Assembly (NCBI GenBank): GCA_016722285.1
Contig: JADKGI010000002.1
Location: 124,001-188,000, forward strand
DNA: 64,000 bases
DNA from: Saprospiraceae bacterium
GTDB taxonomy: Bacteria; Bacteroidota; Bacteroidia; Chitinophagales; Saprospiraceae
Reading direction: 5' to 3'
The stretch's first letter is position 1, and each line of letters opens with the position of its first letter. Below the pieces are notes generated by a model. It searched no databases, was not told the DNA's origin, and saw nothing but the letters and a program-made list of their open reading frames with translations. A program made the position numbers and the translations under genes. Below are positions 54,687-64,000 of the stretch, in pieces.

Positions 54687-55682
54687 ATGAATTATATTGC
54701 GAGTAGCAAACGATATAGTGACATGGCATATCGAAAGTGTGGAGGTAGCGGACTTTTTTTACCTGCTATTTCACTTGGTCTGTGGCATAATTTTGGCTTT
54801 ATAGATTCGCTCGAAAATGCAAGGCAAATTTTAAAACAGGCATTTGATTGTGGAATTACTCACTTTGACTTAGCCAATAATTACGGACCTCCTCCAGGCT
54901 CTGCAGAAGAGAATTTTGGTAAAATTTTGAAAGGTGAATTTGGCAGTTACAGGGATCAGATGGTGATTTCCACAAAAGCGGGATATGGTATGTGGGAAGG
55001 GCCATATGGTAATGGAGGCTCCAAAAAATACCTCTCTGCCAGTCTGGACCAGAGCTTAAAAAGAATGGGACTCAACTATGTGGATATATTTTACCACCAT
55101 AGGCCCGATCCCGATACACCAATTGAAGAAACGATGACCGCACTTGACCTCTTCGTAAGACAAGGTAAAGCGCTATACGTTGGTATATCGAACTACAAAC
55201 CAAGGGAAGCCACTCAGGCGATCCGGATTTTGAGGGAATTAGGTACGCCATGTATCATACACCAACCAAGATATTCAATGTTTGATCGCTGGGTAGAAGG
55301 TGGTTTACTCGATTTTTTGGAAGAAAATCATGTAGGGTGTATTCCCTTTTCCCCATTGGCTCAAGGTCTTTTATCAAATAAATATTTAGCCGGAATACCT
55401 TCAGAATCAAGAGCTGCCAGTCATCGTGGAAATGGAGCCATTGAAGAAGATCAGATTACTCAGGATAGAATCAATAAGGTACGCAAATTAAAAGTTCTGG
55501 CAGAGGCTCGGGGACAGAATCTGGCTCAAATGGCGCTGGCATGGATACTTAAAGATAAGAGAATCACATCTGTCCTCATCGGTGTCAGCAAACCTGAGCA
55601 AGTCGTTGATTCTATTGCCTGCTTGAAGAATATCATTTTTACAGAGGATGAGATTGATGAAATTAATGTCATTTTAGAATAA
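54687..55682 (+). CDS. Aldo/keto reductase (YghZ/GPR-like)
   Basis: 331 residues of (beta/alpha)8 fold, NADPH-dependent. Catalytic tetrad: Asp61, Tyr66 (DLANNYG), Lys97 (STKAGYG) and His138 (YHHRPDPD). The end has the NADPH-binding LIGVSKPEQVVDSI. The pattern resembles the L-glyceraldehyde 3-phosphate reductase-like (YghZ) and potassium-channel beta-like group. Followed by an SDR gene after about 125 bases on the same strand. Physiological substrate unknown. Confidence 0.92.
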   Translation: MNYIASSKRYSDMAYRKCGGSGLFLPAISLGLWHNFGFIDSLENARQILKQAFDCGITHFDLANNYGPPPGSAEENFGKILKGEFGSYRDQMVISTKAGYGMWEGPYGNGGSKKYLSASLDQSLKRMGLNYVDIFYHHRPDPDTPIEETMTALDLFVRQGKALYVGISNYKPREATQAIRILRELGTPCIIHQPRYSMFDRWVEGGLLDFLEENHVGCIPFSPLAQGLLSNKYLAGIPSESRAASHRGNGAIEEDQITQDRINKVRKLKVLAEARGQNLAQMALAWILKDKRITSVLIGVSKPEQVVDSIACLKNIIFTEDEIDEINVILE

Positions 55683-55808
55683 AATTTTTAGATGTCAATA
55701 GTCAGAAACAGAGAAATACTGCATTTTATTAAGTAAAGTAATTGTTTAAGCATGATCAATTTCAATCAGTAAATGACTTCATATCTTATATAATTTCAAA
55801 ATAAATTT

Positions 55809-56804
55809 ATGAAAGTTTTATTTATCGGAGGAACCGGGAACATAAGTACTTCTGTCAGTATTTTAGGTCTTGAAAAAGGGATAGATCTTTACCACTTGAA
55901 CAGAGGCAACAAATCTCCTCTAAATGGCGTAACCAATATTCAGGCAGACATAAATAATTTTAACCAGGTTCAGAATGCATTAAGTAATCAAACCTGGGAT
56001 GTGGTCGTGAATTGGGTTGCATTTACACCACAAGATACATTGCGTGATATTAAGCTTTTTGAAGGCAGAGTTGGCCAATACATTTTTATTAGTTCTGCTT
56101 CAGTATATCAAAAACCAACCATTGATCCTATTATTACAGAAAGCACTCCTATTTTCAATCCAAATTGGGAATATTCAAATAATAAAATTGCCTGTGAAGA
56201 TCATTTGATGCAAGCTTGTCAGGAGAGAAATTTTCCGGTAACTATCATACGACCTTCTCATACATATGATACAGTTATTCCTGTAACATTGGGTGGATGG
56301 GATGAATATACAGTTGTGGACAGAATTAAGAAAGGTTTGCCTATCGTGGTCCAGGATGATGGGACTTCATTGTGGACACTAACACATGCAAAGGATTTTG
56401 CTAAAGGATTTATTGGTTTGGTAGGAAATCAAACGGCTATAGGAGAACCATTCCATATTACATCAGATGAGGTCATGTCCTGGAATCAGATATATCAAAC
56501 ACTTGCTGCTTCGACAGGATATGAAGCAAACATAGTACATATTCCATCCGGTTATATTTGTGATTTTGCAGATGAGTACGATTTTCCGTCCAAAAGAGGA
56601 AGTCTGCTTGCCGATAAATCATTCAACACTGTATTTGACAATTCAAAGATTAAAAAATTTGTGCCGGATTTTAGTGCATCAATACCTTTTTCCAAAGGCA
56701 TCAGGCAGACACTTGACTGGTTTGAATCTGACCAGAAAAGGATGATTGTCAAAGAAGAAACTAACAGATTTCTGGACGGTTTGATCGCTAATTATGGCAA
56801 ATAG
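55809..56804 (+). CDS. NAD(P)-dependent epimerase/dehydratase-like protein (extended SDR)
   Basis: 331 residues. N-terminal GGTGNIS (7-13) binds the dinucleotide. A YxxxK catalytic pair is at Tyr122 and Lys126 (EYSNNKIACE), and the Ser-rich strand FISSASVYQ lies before it. The C-terminal part has PFHITSDEVMSWNQIYQTLAASTG, a substrate-binding region. Similar to CSP41-like/sugar epimerase proteins; whether it is an epimerase or a nucleic-acid-binding relative cannot be told. It precedes the sortilin-like gene by about 58 bases. Confidence 0.85.
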   Translation: MKVLFIGGTGNISTSVSILGLEKGIDLYHLNRGNKSPLNGVTNIQADINNFNQVQNALSNQTWDVVVNWVAFTPQDTLRDIKLFEGRVGQYIFISSASVYQKPTIDPIITESTPIFNPNWEYSNNKIACEDHLMQACQERNFPVTIIRPSHTYDTVIPVTLGGWDEYTVVDRIKKGLPIVVQDDGTSLWTLTHAKDFAKGFIGLVGNQTAIGEPFHITSDEVMSWNQIYQTLAASTGYEANIVHIPSGYICDFADEYDFPSKRGSLLADKSFNTVFDNSKIKKFVPDFSASIPFSKGIRQTLDWFESDQKRMIVKEETNRFLDGLIANYGK

Positions 56805-56862
56805 AATCAACATTACGTTTTTATCTCAATTCAAAACACATTTATCAAAACAATTGCTTCCA

Positions 56863-59800
56863 ATGAAAAATAATATTGTACTATTTCTGTTTGTTATTTT
56901 ATCCGTTACCGGTTTGTCTTCCCAAGACGTGAATCCGGGATATTATGATTTCTTAAAATGGCGAATGATTGGCCCACACAGAGGTGGCAGGACAGTAGGT
57001 GCGGTAGGCGTACCTTCACAACCCAATACATTTTATATTGGTGTCACCAATGGGGGAGTGTGGAAAACCACTGATTTTGGGCGTACCTGGTTTCCCATTT
57101 TTGATGGACAACCGACCGGTTCAGTAGGCGATGTTGCCGTGTCCCTTTCCAATCCCGATATTATTTATGTAGGAAGTGGTGAAGGCTTACAACGACCGGA
57201 TCTGTCCGTAGGTGATGGCATGTACAAATCTGTAAATGCCGGAAAAACATGGTCGCACTTGGGACTAAAGGATGTACAGCAAATAGGTGGTCTCGCGATT
57301 GATCCTAAAAATGATAATATAGTTTTTGTGGCGGGATTAGGTCATCCATATGGTCCGAATCCTGAACGGGGTGTCTATAAAACTATCAATGGAGGAAAGA
57401 CCTGGGAGAAAGTACTTTATAAAGATGAAAACACCGGAGCCATACAGGTAACAATAGATCCTAATGATTCAAAGATTATTTTTGCAGTTTTATGGGCCGG
57501 TAGGCAGGGACCCTGGGAAAATGGAGCATGGGATGGCAAAGAAAGCGGATTATTTAAGAGCACAGATGGTGGGAATACTTGGAGAAAAATAACAAATGGT
57601 CTGCCATCTACAGACCAGGGATTGGGACGAATTGGTTTTTGCATTGCCCCATCAGATTCAAAAAGGATGTATGCTACGGTGGATGCCGGAAAAAAAGGGG
57701 GAATCTACCGAAGTGAAGACGGTGGGGAAAGTTGGTCTGTTATCCAAACCGATGAGAGATTCTGGGGACGCGGAAGTGACTTTGCTGAAGTAAGAGTGGA
57801 TCCTAAAAACCCGGATATTGTGTACAGCGCCAATGTTGTGACCTGGAAATCTATGGATGGTGGAATAACTTGGAATGCATTCAGAGGTGCTCCGGGAGGA
57901 GATGATTATCACCGTATCTGGATCAATCCGGATAACCAGGATATTATACTTATAGCAAGTGATCAGGGTGCCATCATAACGGTAAATGGGGTGAGACATT
58001 TTCATCCTGGTATAATCAGCCGACTGCCCAGCTTTATCATGTCAGTACTGACAACGCATTTCCTTATAATGTATATGGCGGTCAGCAGGAAAGTGGTAGT
58101 GTTGGCATAGCATCAAGGGGAAATGATGGCAGTGTCACATTCAGAGAATGGCATCCGGTAGGGGTGGAGGAGTACGGATATGTAGCAGCAGATCCATTAA
58201 ACCCTGACATCATATACGGTGGTAAAATTTCACGATATGATAAAAAAACCGGTCAAACTCAGAATATCTCTCCCGAACCGGTAAGGAGTGGAAAGGTCCG
58301 TTTTATCCGGACGGCTCCCGTATTGTTCAATCCTATTGATAATAAGACTTTGTACCTTGCCGGCAATGTGCTTTTTAAAACATTAGATGGAGGACACAGC
58401 TGGCAGACAATTAGTCCCGATTTAAGCAGGCCTGAATGGGATATACCCGAAAGCGTGGGTATTTACAGTAATGATGGTCTAAAAACCATGCCAAGAAGAG
58501 GTGTCATTTATACAGTGGCTCCATCATATAAAGATATAAATACAATATGGTGTGGAACTGATGATGGATTGATTCATGTCACACGGGACGGAGGGAAAAA
58601 ATGGACTAACGTTACGCCTCCTTCGATTACGTCCTGGAGTAAGGTTTCTTTGATGGACGCCAGTCATTACGATGCCAACGGGGCATATGCAGCTGTAAAT
58701 CGTATCCGATGTGACGATATGCGCCCCCATATTTATAAAACAAATGATGGCGGAAAATCATGGAAGGAAATAGTCAATGGCTTGCCCAACGATCCGATAA
58801 ATGTGGTCAGAGAGGACCCAAAGCGCAAAGGGTTATTATATGCCGGAAGTGAGACAGCCGTTTATGTATCCTTTGATGATGGTGACAACTGGCAGAGTCT
58901 CAGATTGAATATGCCAGCTACCTCAATTCGGGATCTGGTGATAAAAGACAATGATTTAGTTGTTGGGACTCATGGCAGAAGTTTTTGGATCCTGGACAAT
59001 ATTATGGCTTTAAGGCAATTAAATACTGCATTGGACAATAATACATCAATTCTTTTCAATACTCAAAAGACCTTCAGAGTAAGGTGGAACATGAATACAG
59101 ATACTCCTTTGCCACAGGAAGAACCATTTGGGGAAAACCCACCAGATGGAGCAATGATTGATTATTTCCTTGGTGGAGATAAGAAGGAAGTTGTTGTTGA
59201 GATAAGAGATTTAAATAATAAATTGATCAGAAAGTTTTCAAACCATGACACTCTTTATAAAATTCCGGATAATAATGTTTCGCCATACTGGCTCAGGACT
59301 CAGGGGATTCTTTCAGATAAAAAAGGGTCACATAGGATCACCTGGGACATGCATTACGAACCATTAAATGAACCAGCGTCTTTTCCGATAGCCGCGATTT
59401 ATAAAAATACGGCACCCCGAACTACATCGCCCTGGGTAATGCCCGGAAAATATTCTGTAAACCTGATTGCAGATGGAAAGGTGCTCTCTAAACCATTGAC
59501 AATAAAGAAAGACCCAAGGGTAAAAACATCTATTGCCGGGCTCCAATTACAACACGACATGTCCATGCAATGTTATGAAACAAAAATAAAGTCAACAGAA
59601 ATAATAAAAGAAATCAAGGAATACAGACAACAGCTCCTGATGAAGATAAAGGAAACGCAATCATCAGATGCGGAAGCATTAAAACTTCTTATCAGAGAAA
59701 GCGAACAAATGGAATCTGAAAATAAAGAAAATAATTTTACTAAAGTAAAAAATTCTTTTTCATCCCTTTTAAGAATAATAGAAGATAATGACAATCCACC

Positions 59801-59891
59801 AACCGCGCAAGCAGTCAAAGCGGTTACCGAAGCAAGGAGCCAGTATCAAAAATTAGTTTTGTTGTGGAATAAATTGAAAGTCAAAAAGTAA
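56863..59891 (+). CDS. Sortilin/VPS10-like beta-propeller protein (BNR/Asp-box repeats); one frameshift
   Basis: About 1009 residues after repair, with signal peptide (IVLFLFVILSVTGLSSQ) from ATG 56863. Asp-box units recur: TTDFGRTW, SVNAGKTW, TINGGKTW, STDGGNTW, SEDGGESW, SMDGGITW, TLDGGHSW, TNDGGKSW and SFDDGDNW, making one or two ten-bladed propellers. The C-terminal part is helical and Lys/Glu-rich (KSTEIIKEIKEYRQQ). The frame breaks in AATGGGGTGAG (G run 57988-57991). One more G gives NGGETFSSWYNQPTAQLYHV and rejoins the second half. It is annotated in databases as a glycosyl hydrolase-type propeller, but no hydrolase catalytic residues are evident. Role in binding of sugars or proteins is an inference. 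Confidence 0.87.
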
Positions 59892-60255
59892 ATAAATTAT
59901 AGCTGGAAGTTTACTTTGTTACAAGGAAGTAAGAGTATGTTTAAATTTTTATTGCCTTATAATCAATATCTTATGAACCTGCCTTCAAAATAATCACATC
60001 ATTTAGTTCATTAAACTCGTTAATTATTTTATTGTCAGAACCATAACCCATTTATTAGCAACTAAGAAATTTTTTAAACATACTCTAATTGAAATTTGCT
60101 GATGAAAGCATTATGATATGAATTTATGACAAAAATTGTTGCTATTGCAAAAACTGGCCCTGAAATGGAGTTTATTTTTTTTGAAGTTGTTTTATTTGGA
60201 AAGAAATAAATTTGGTCATCTCTAAAAGGGCACATTATTTGTCTAGTACCGTTTT
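59892..60255. other. Intergenic region holding MITE copy 2
   Basis: Gene-free 364 bases between convergent genes. It contains the second MITE-like element (59932-60086). Apart from that nothing recognisable is seen. Confidence 0.6.
59932..60086 (-). mobile_element. 155-bp MITE-like element, copy 2 (inverted relative to copy 1)
   Basis: Begins AGAGTATGTTTAAA and ends TTTAAACATACTCT. Its reverse complement matches 2046-2200 along the whole length, including GGTTATGGTTCTGACAATAA and GAAGGCAGGTTCATAAGATA, with scattered substitutions. Both copies are 155 bp. Confidence 0.75.
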
Positions 60256-61380
60256 TTAAAATGCATGAATACCTTCAGACTTATGCCGAAGGTGGTTACA
60301 TTTTTTCCGGTTCATGACTGCTTTTATTTCTGAGATGACTGATAGCGCAATTTCTTCTGATGTTTCAGCACCTATATCTAATCCGGCAGGGCAATAAATT
60401 GAATCTATTTGAGCTGAAGTAAGCCGCCTGCCTTCATCTTCATATTCGGAAAGTATTCTTTCGAGTTTGCTCTTTGGCCCAAGCAGGGCTATGTATTCTG
60501 CGTTGTTTCCAGTAAGTTCATATAATAATGCTTTATCATAATTATAATTGTGCGTCATCAGCGTAAAGCAGGTATATTTGTCAATAGAAATTAGATTTAA
60601 TACTTCTTTTGGTGTGGCAACCATGACGCTGCATGCATCTGGAAATCTTTCTTTTCTGGCATAACCCGCTCTGCCATCTATTATGGTAGTTTCCCAACCT
60701 AAGATGCCTGACATCTCCACCAATGGGATCACGTCATTTCCGGCACCTATTGAGACTAAATGAATAGGGGGAAGGACAATTTCGAAAAATACTGACATCT
60801 TTTCTCCATTATATTTAAAATTTACCCAATCACTTTTGTCTTTTGACGACAGTTTTGCAGCATGATTCTTTAATGTAGTCTCCATTTCAGAATAATGGCT
60901 ATTACCAATAAAATCTCCTTTTTGATTCAAATAATATCTGGTGCCGGCGTGGATAAGTTTTCTCATATCCCATGAAAAGAGCGTAACTATGACCGCATGT
61001 TGCCTATAGTTAGTGATTGCCTTCAAAATTTGAATAGGATTATCTGCCTGACCACTTTGGATAGGTTCGATCAGAATATCAATAATACCATTGCAGCCGA
61101 GTCCGATTCCAATGATGGCATCATCTTCATCCATAGTATCATACGTGACAAGGGTGGGGATTTGTTCATTGATAACAAGTAATGCTTTTCTCATAGCATC
61201 CCCTTCGAGGCAACCCCCACTTATGGCTCCGGTCAGTTGTCCATCTTCTGAAATAAGCATTCGTGCTCCCGGGCGACGATATGATGAACCTTCGATATGT
61301 ACAACAGTAGCCAGGGCACACTTTTTACCTTCAGCGACGCAGGTATTATAACTGCTTATGATATCTCTTATTTCCTTCAT
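60256..61380 (-). CDS. XdhC/CoxI-family molybdenum enzyme maturation protein
   Basis: 374 residues from the ATG at 61380 (MKEIRDIIS); a longer start at 61398 is less likely. XdhC proteins bind molybdenum cofactor, help sulfurate it and insert it into xanthine dehydrogenase-like enzymes. Conserved: ATVVHIEGSSYRRPGARM, SGGCLEGDAM, the GLGCNGIIDILIE segment, and a C-terminal Rossmann half (HLVSIGAGNDVIPL; LLGPKSKLERIL; CPAGLDIGAETSEEIALSV). It follows the molybdenum hydroxylase gene by about 25 bases on the same strand, which supports the role. Confidence 0.92.
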   Translation of the reverse strand: MKEIRDIISSYNTCVAEGKKCALATVVHIEGSSYRRPGARMLISEDGQLTGAISGGCLEGDAMRKALLVINEQIPTLVTYDTMDEDDAIIGIGLGCNGIIDILIEPIQSGQADNPIQILKAITNYRQHAVIVTLFSWDMRKLIHAGTRYYLNQKGDFIGNSHYSEMETTLKNHAAKLSSKDKSDWVNFKYNGEKMSVFFEIVLPPIHLVSIGAGNDVIPLVEMSGILGWETTIIDGRAGYARKERFPDACSVMVATPKEVLNLISIDKYTCFTLMTHNYNYDKALLYELTGNNAEYIALLGPKSKLERILSEYEDEGRRLTSAQIDSIYCPAGLDIGAETSEEIALSVISEIKAVMNRKKCNHLRHKSEGIHAF

Positions 61381-61405
61381 AATATTAAAAAAAACCAAAG
61401 GAGTG

Positions 61406-63655
61406 CTATCCGATTATCTTTTGTTCGCCCATAAATGGCTGGGAATAATATCTTTTTCCTGTGGCCTTGTACAGACTATTGGCAAGGGCTCCTACTATCG
61501 GTGGATTAAGAGGTTCGCCCAAACCTGTAGGGTCAATATTGTTTTTCACAAAATGTACTTCGATTTCTTTAGGTGCTTCTTTATGCCTGATCAGGCGATA
61601 AGTATTAAAATTATTTTGCTGTGATACGCCATCTTTTAATGTAATGGCACTATACATGCTATGACCAATGCCATCTATTATTCCACCTTCTGCCAGATTG
61701 GTCGCCGCTATGGGATTTACTACTATACCACAATCCACGGCAGCAGTTACTTTTTTGATTACAGGATTTTTATCTACCATCACGATGTCAAGGACATGGG
61801 CTACGTATGTATTATGGCAAAAATAAGCAGCAATTCCTCTGTGAATGCCGGGAGCAGAATTTCCCCAGTCAGATTTTTCTTTTATAAGCTTCAATACGCC
61901 TGAATATCTGTCAGGATCGTAATCATTTTTTTCACCAACGGGTTTATTTTTCGCTTTTTCCAGCAATTCTAACCTCATTTCAATCGGGTCTTTACCCATT
62001 TCTTCAGCCAATTCATCCAGAAAAGCCTGCTCTGCTCCTGCTATGAAATTTGAACCTGGTGCTCTGAATGCGCCAATGGTAATATTGGATGGCACTTCCC
62101 ACTCTTCTGCCAGATAATTTTTCACTGCCCCTGCCGGAAAGCGATTAGCCGATAGCGGGCTATCCATGATACCACCGGTATTGACATGAAATGCTATAAG
62201 GTTTTTATTTTCATCCAGTGCAGCCCTGTATGTAGCCTGATATGCAGGACGATAGATACCACTGGTCATATCGTCTTCCCGGGTATAAATCAATTTAATG
62301 GGCGATTTCATTTTTTGTGAAATCAGTGCTGCTTCCATCAAAAAATGGCCATAGAGCCTTCTGCCAAAACCTCCTCCCATACGTGTCATTTTGATGTCAA
62401 CCTTTTCCAGCGGCAGTCCGAGTCTGGCAGATACGGATTTTTCCATAAATTCAGGAGTTTGTACTGGACCTACCAATTCTGCATTTTCGGCAGTAACATT
62501 TGCATAAAAATTCATTGGCTCGAGCGTATTGTGTGCCAGAAAAGGAGCGTTGTAGTGCCTTTCGATGATATGGGCCGCTTTCTTAAATGCAGATGCGGGA
62601 TCTCCGTCCTTACGCACCACTTTTGCCGACGATATAGCAGTAGATTTCATTCTTTCTGAATGCAAATCAGAGTTTTCCAAACCTGCAGGTGTAGTTACCT
62701 CTATGGTGTTTCCCCACATGGATTTGGTCTCTTTTGTGGTCGTTATAGGCTCCCAATCTATTTTTAAGACTTTTTTGGCATTCATCACTTCCCAGGTAGT
62801 GTTGCCTACGATGACCACTAAATCATTAAATGTAATGGTATCCAATCCCTCTTTGATATAATCGTCATTATAAACATGTATTTTAAAGACATCTTTGATG
62901 CCCGGCATGGATTTGATCCCGGTTTCGTCATATGACTTGAGTTTAAGCCCAAATGCCGGGGGATGGACTATCATAGCTATGAGCATGCCTTCCTGCCTAT
63001 AGTCAAGTCCAAATAAAGGTTGGCCGGTAACGATCTTTCTACCATCTACATTATTTCTGGATGTTCCGATTATAGTAAAATCTTCGACATTCTTTAATTT
63101 TACTTCCTTCGGTACTTCCAGAATAGCGGCAGCTGAAGCCATAGACCCATATCCTGCGGACTTGCCACTCTTTTTATGGAATAAAACTCCGGCCTCTGTA
63201 TCGATTTCTGAAACAGGAACATTCCATAATTTAGCTGCTGCCTCTTTGAGCATGTGTCGTGCGGTAGCTCCGGCCATACGGAGACTTTGCCAACTTTGCC
63301 GGATAGATTGACTTCCTCCGGCTATTTGTCTTTTGAAAATGGAAGTATCGAGAGGGGCTTGTTCTACCATCACATTTTTCCAATCGATATCGAGTTCCTC
63401 AGCCACAATCATTGGCATGGATGTCTTTACATTCTGACCAATTTCTGGATTGGGAGACATGATAGTCACAATACCATTTTCACCTATTTTTAGATATCCA
63501 TTTATTTTAAACCACTCCTTTGGCATAGTGAGTAGTTCTGATGCTGATGGCTTGCAAGATGCCAACCAACTAAAACCCAACATCATACCTCCGCCTGCGA
63601 GTGCAGTGCTTTTTATGAATGATCTTCTGCCGATGGATGTTTTTATGAGTGTCAT
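61406..63655 (-). CDS. Molybdenum hydroxylase large subunit (isoquinoline 1-oxidoreductase beta-like), Tat-exported
   Basis: 749 residues. The N-terminus has a twin-arginine motif (RRSFIKS, about 10-16) and a Cys at about 34 after a hydrophobic stretch (LASC), so it may also be a lipoprotein. It belongs to the xanthine dehydrogenase family, large Moco-binding subunit: KMTRMGGGFGRRLYGH (Moco-contact loop), GAFRAPGSNFIAGAEQAFLDELA and a C-terminal GLGEPLNPPIVGALANSLYKATG, which has the catalytic Glu-type segment. Substrate is not defined; related enzymes act on aromatic heterocycles or aldehydes. The small 2Fe-2S subunit is encoded upstream. Confidence 0.9.
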   Translation of the reverse strand: MTLIKTSIGRRSFIKSTALAGGGMMLGFSWLASCKPSASELLTMPKEWFKINGYLKIGENGIVTIMSPNPEIGQNVKTSMPMIVAEELDIDWKNVMVEQAPLDTSIFKRQIAGGSQSIRQSWQSLRMAGATARHMLKEAAAKLWNVPVSEIDTEAGVLFHKKSGKSAGYGSMASAAAILEVPKEVKLKNVEDFTIIGTSRNNVDGRKIVTGQPLFGLDYRQEGMLIAMIVHPPAFGLKLKSYDETGIKSMPGIKDVFKIHVYNDDYIKEGLDTITFNDLVVIVGNTTWEVMNAKKVLKIDWEPITTTKETKSMWGNTIEVTTPAGLENSDLHSERMKSTAISSAKVVRKDGDPASAFKKAAHIIERHYNAPFLAHNTLEPMNFYANVTAENAELVGPVQTPEFMEKSVSARLGLPLEKVDIKMTRMGGGFGRRLYGHFLMEAALISQKMKSPIKLIYTREDDMTSGIYRPAYQATYRAALDENKNLIAFHVNTGGIMDSPLSANRFPAGAVKNYLAEEWEVPSNITIGAFRAPGSNFIAGAEQAFLDELAEEMGKDPIEMRLELLEKAKNKPVGEKNDYDPDRYSGVLKLIKEKSDWGNSAPGIHRGIAAYFCHNTYVAHVLDIVMVDKNPVIKKVTAAVDCGIVVNPIAATNLAEGGIIDGIGHSMYSAITLKDGVSQQNNFNTYRLIRHKEAPKEIEVHFVKNNIDPTGLGEPLNPPIVGALANSLYKATGKRYYSQPFMGEQKIIG

Positions 63656-63697
63656 AATAATATTTTAAGGTGCGATTTGGAAGTTATTTTGTACATA

Positions 63698-64000
63698 TCA
63701 CATTTTTTCAGCTGCTGTTTTTATTGCTGCTTTTATCCTGATATAAGTGCCACATCTGCAGATATTGCCATTCATGGCAGCATCAATATCATCTTCATTG
63801 GGTTTGGGATTGTCTTTCAGCAAAGCGGCAGCGGTCATTATCTGGCCTGCCTGACAATAGCCGCACTGAGGTACATCATGTTCCAGCCATGCTTGTTGCA
63901 CAGGATGATTTCCAGCTTCAGAAAGTCCTTCAATGGTAGTTATTTGTTTATTTCCGATAGCACTAATTGGTAAAACACACGCTCTCATTGCTTTATCATC
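63698..64000 (-). CDS. Molybdenum hydroxylase 2Fe-2S small subunit, partial (cut by right edge)
   Basis: About 100 C-terminal residues are present. The second 2Fe-2S cluster motif is clear: CGYCQAGQIMTAAALL then NICRCGTYIRIKAAI (CxxC...CxC). It passes electrons from the Moco subunit, as in isoquinoline 1-oxidoreductase alpha-type or CoxS-like proteins. The start and the first cluster lie beyond base 64000. It is the first of at least three minus-strand genes (small subunit, large subunit, XdhC) that are likely one operon. Confidence 0.93.
   Translation of the reverse strand, partial: DDKAMRACVLPISAIGNKQITTIEGLSEAGNHPVQQAWLEHDVPQCGYCQAGQIMTAAALLKDNPKPNEDDIDAAMNGNICRCGTYIRIKAAIKTAAEKM

Overview
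The window looks like chromosome of an AT-rich Bacteroidota, most likely Saprospiraceae/Chitinophagia-like. Supporting signs are the Bacteroidota -7 promoter box (TAnnTTTG) before many genes, the lack of Shine-Dalgarno sequences, a type IX secretion C-terminal tail, a SusC/TonB-type outer-membrane receptor, a zinc-free L36, and secY-map-infA-rpmJ without adk. The family-level guess is an inference.

Layout. 1-6.3 kb: panC (cut by the left edge), a GH113-like glycosidase, queG, and a two-gene DNA ligase-like/exonuclease pair. 6.3-14.5 kb: mutS2 and mnmG diverging from a shared promoter region, a zinc-ribbon protein, an unknown secreted protein, and pdxA with a LysE-type exporter. 14.8-33.3 kb: the str operon (rpsL-rpsG-fusA), then the whole S10-spc-alpha superoperon (rpsJ to rplQ), closed by a 32-bp palindromic terminator. 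33.4-36.9 kb: glutaryl-CoA dehydrogenase, tpiA and threonine synthase. 37-43 kb: a TonB-dependent receptor and a giant 12-domain PKD-like secreted protein with a 516-bp module in three tandem copies. 43.1-45.2 kb: iscS-iscU-iscA. 45.5-47.8 kb: a GH16 glycanase and a polysaccharide flippase. 48.1-51.3 kb: an LEA/apolipoprotein-like helical repeat protein, an ECF sigma factor and a membrane-anchored beta-barrel partner. 51.4-59.9 kb: Gfo/Idh/MocA oxidoreductase, MFS transporter, aldo/keto reductase, SDR and a sortilin-like beta-propeller protein. 60.2-64 kb: an XdhC-type maturation factor with a two-subunit molybdenum hydroxylase cut by the right edge.

The most unusual observation is the ligase-like gene. 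The fold is recognisable, but the nucleotidyl-lysine of motif I (KxDG) reads L-W-D-G, and the key acidic residues of motifs III and IV are also replaced. The adjoining exonuclease keeps all its metal ligands. This suggests a pseudo-ligase partner or a decaying repair module; the usual Lhr-type helicase and phosphoesterase partners are not beside it.

A second striking item is a 155-bp MITE-like element with terminal inverted repeats, present twice in opposite orientation (2046-2200 and 59932-60086). Several genes, including indispensable ones (rplB, rplN, rplF, mnmG), carry single indels or one nonsense change. Many lie in homopolymers, so I read most of them as sequence errors and annotate each gene as one reconstructed unit.
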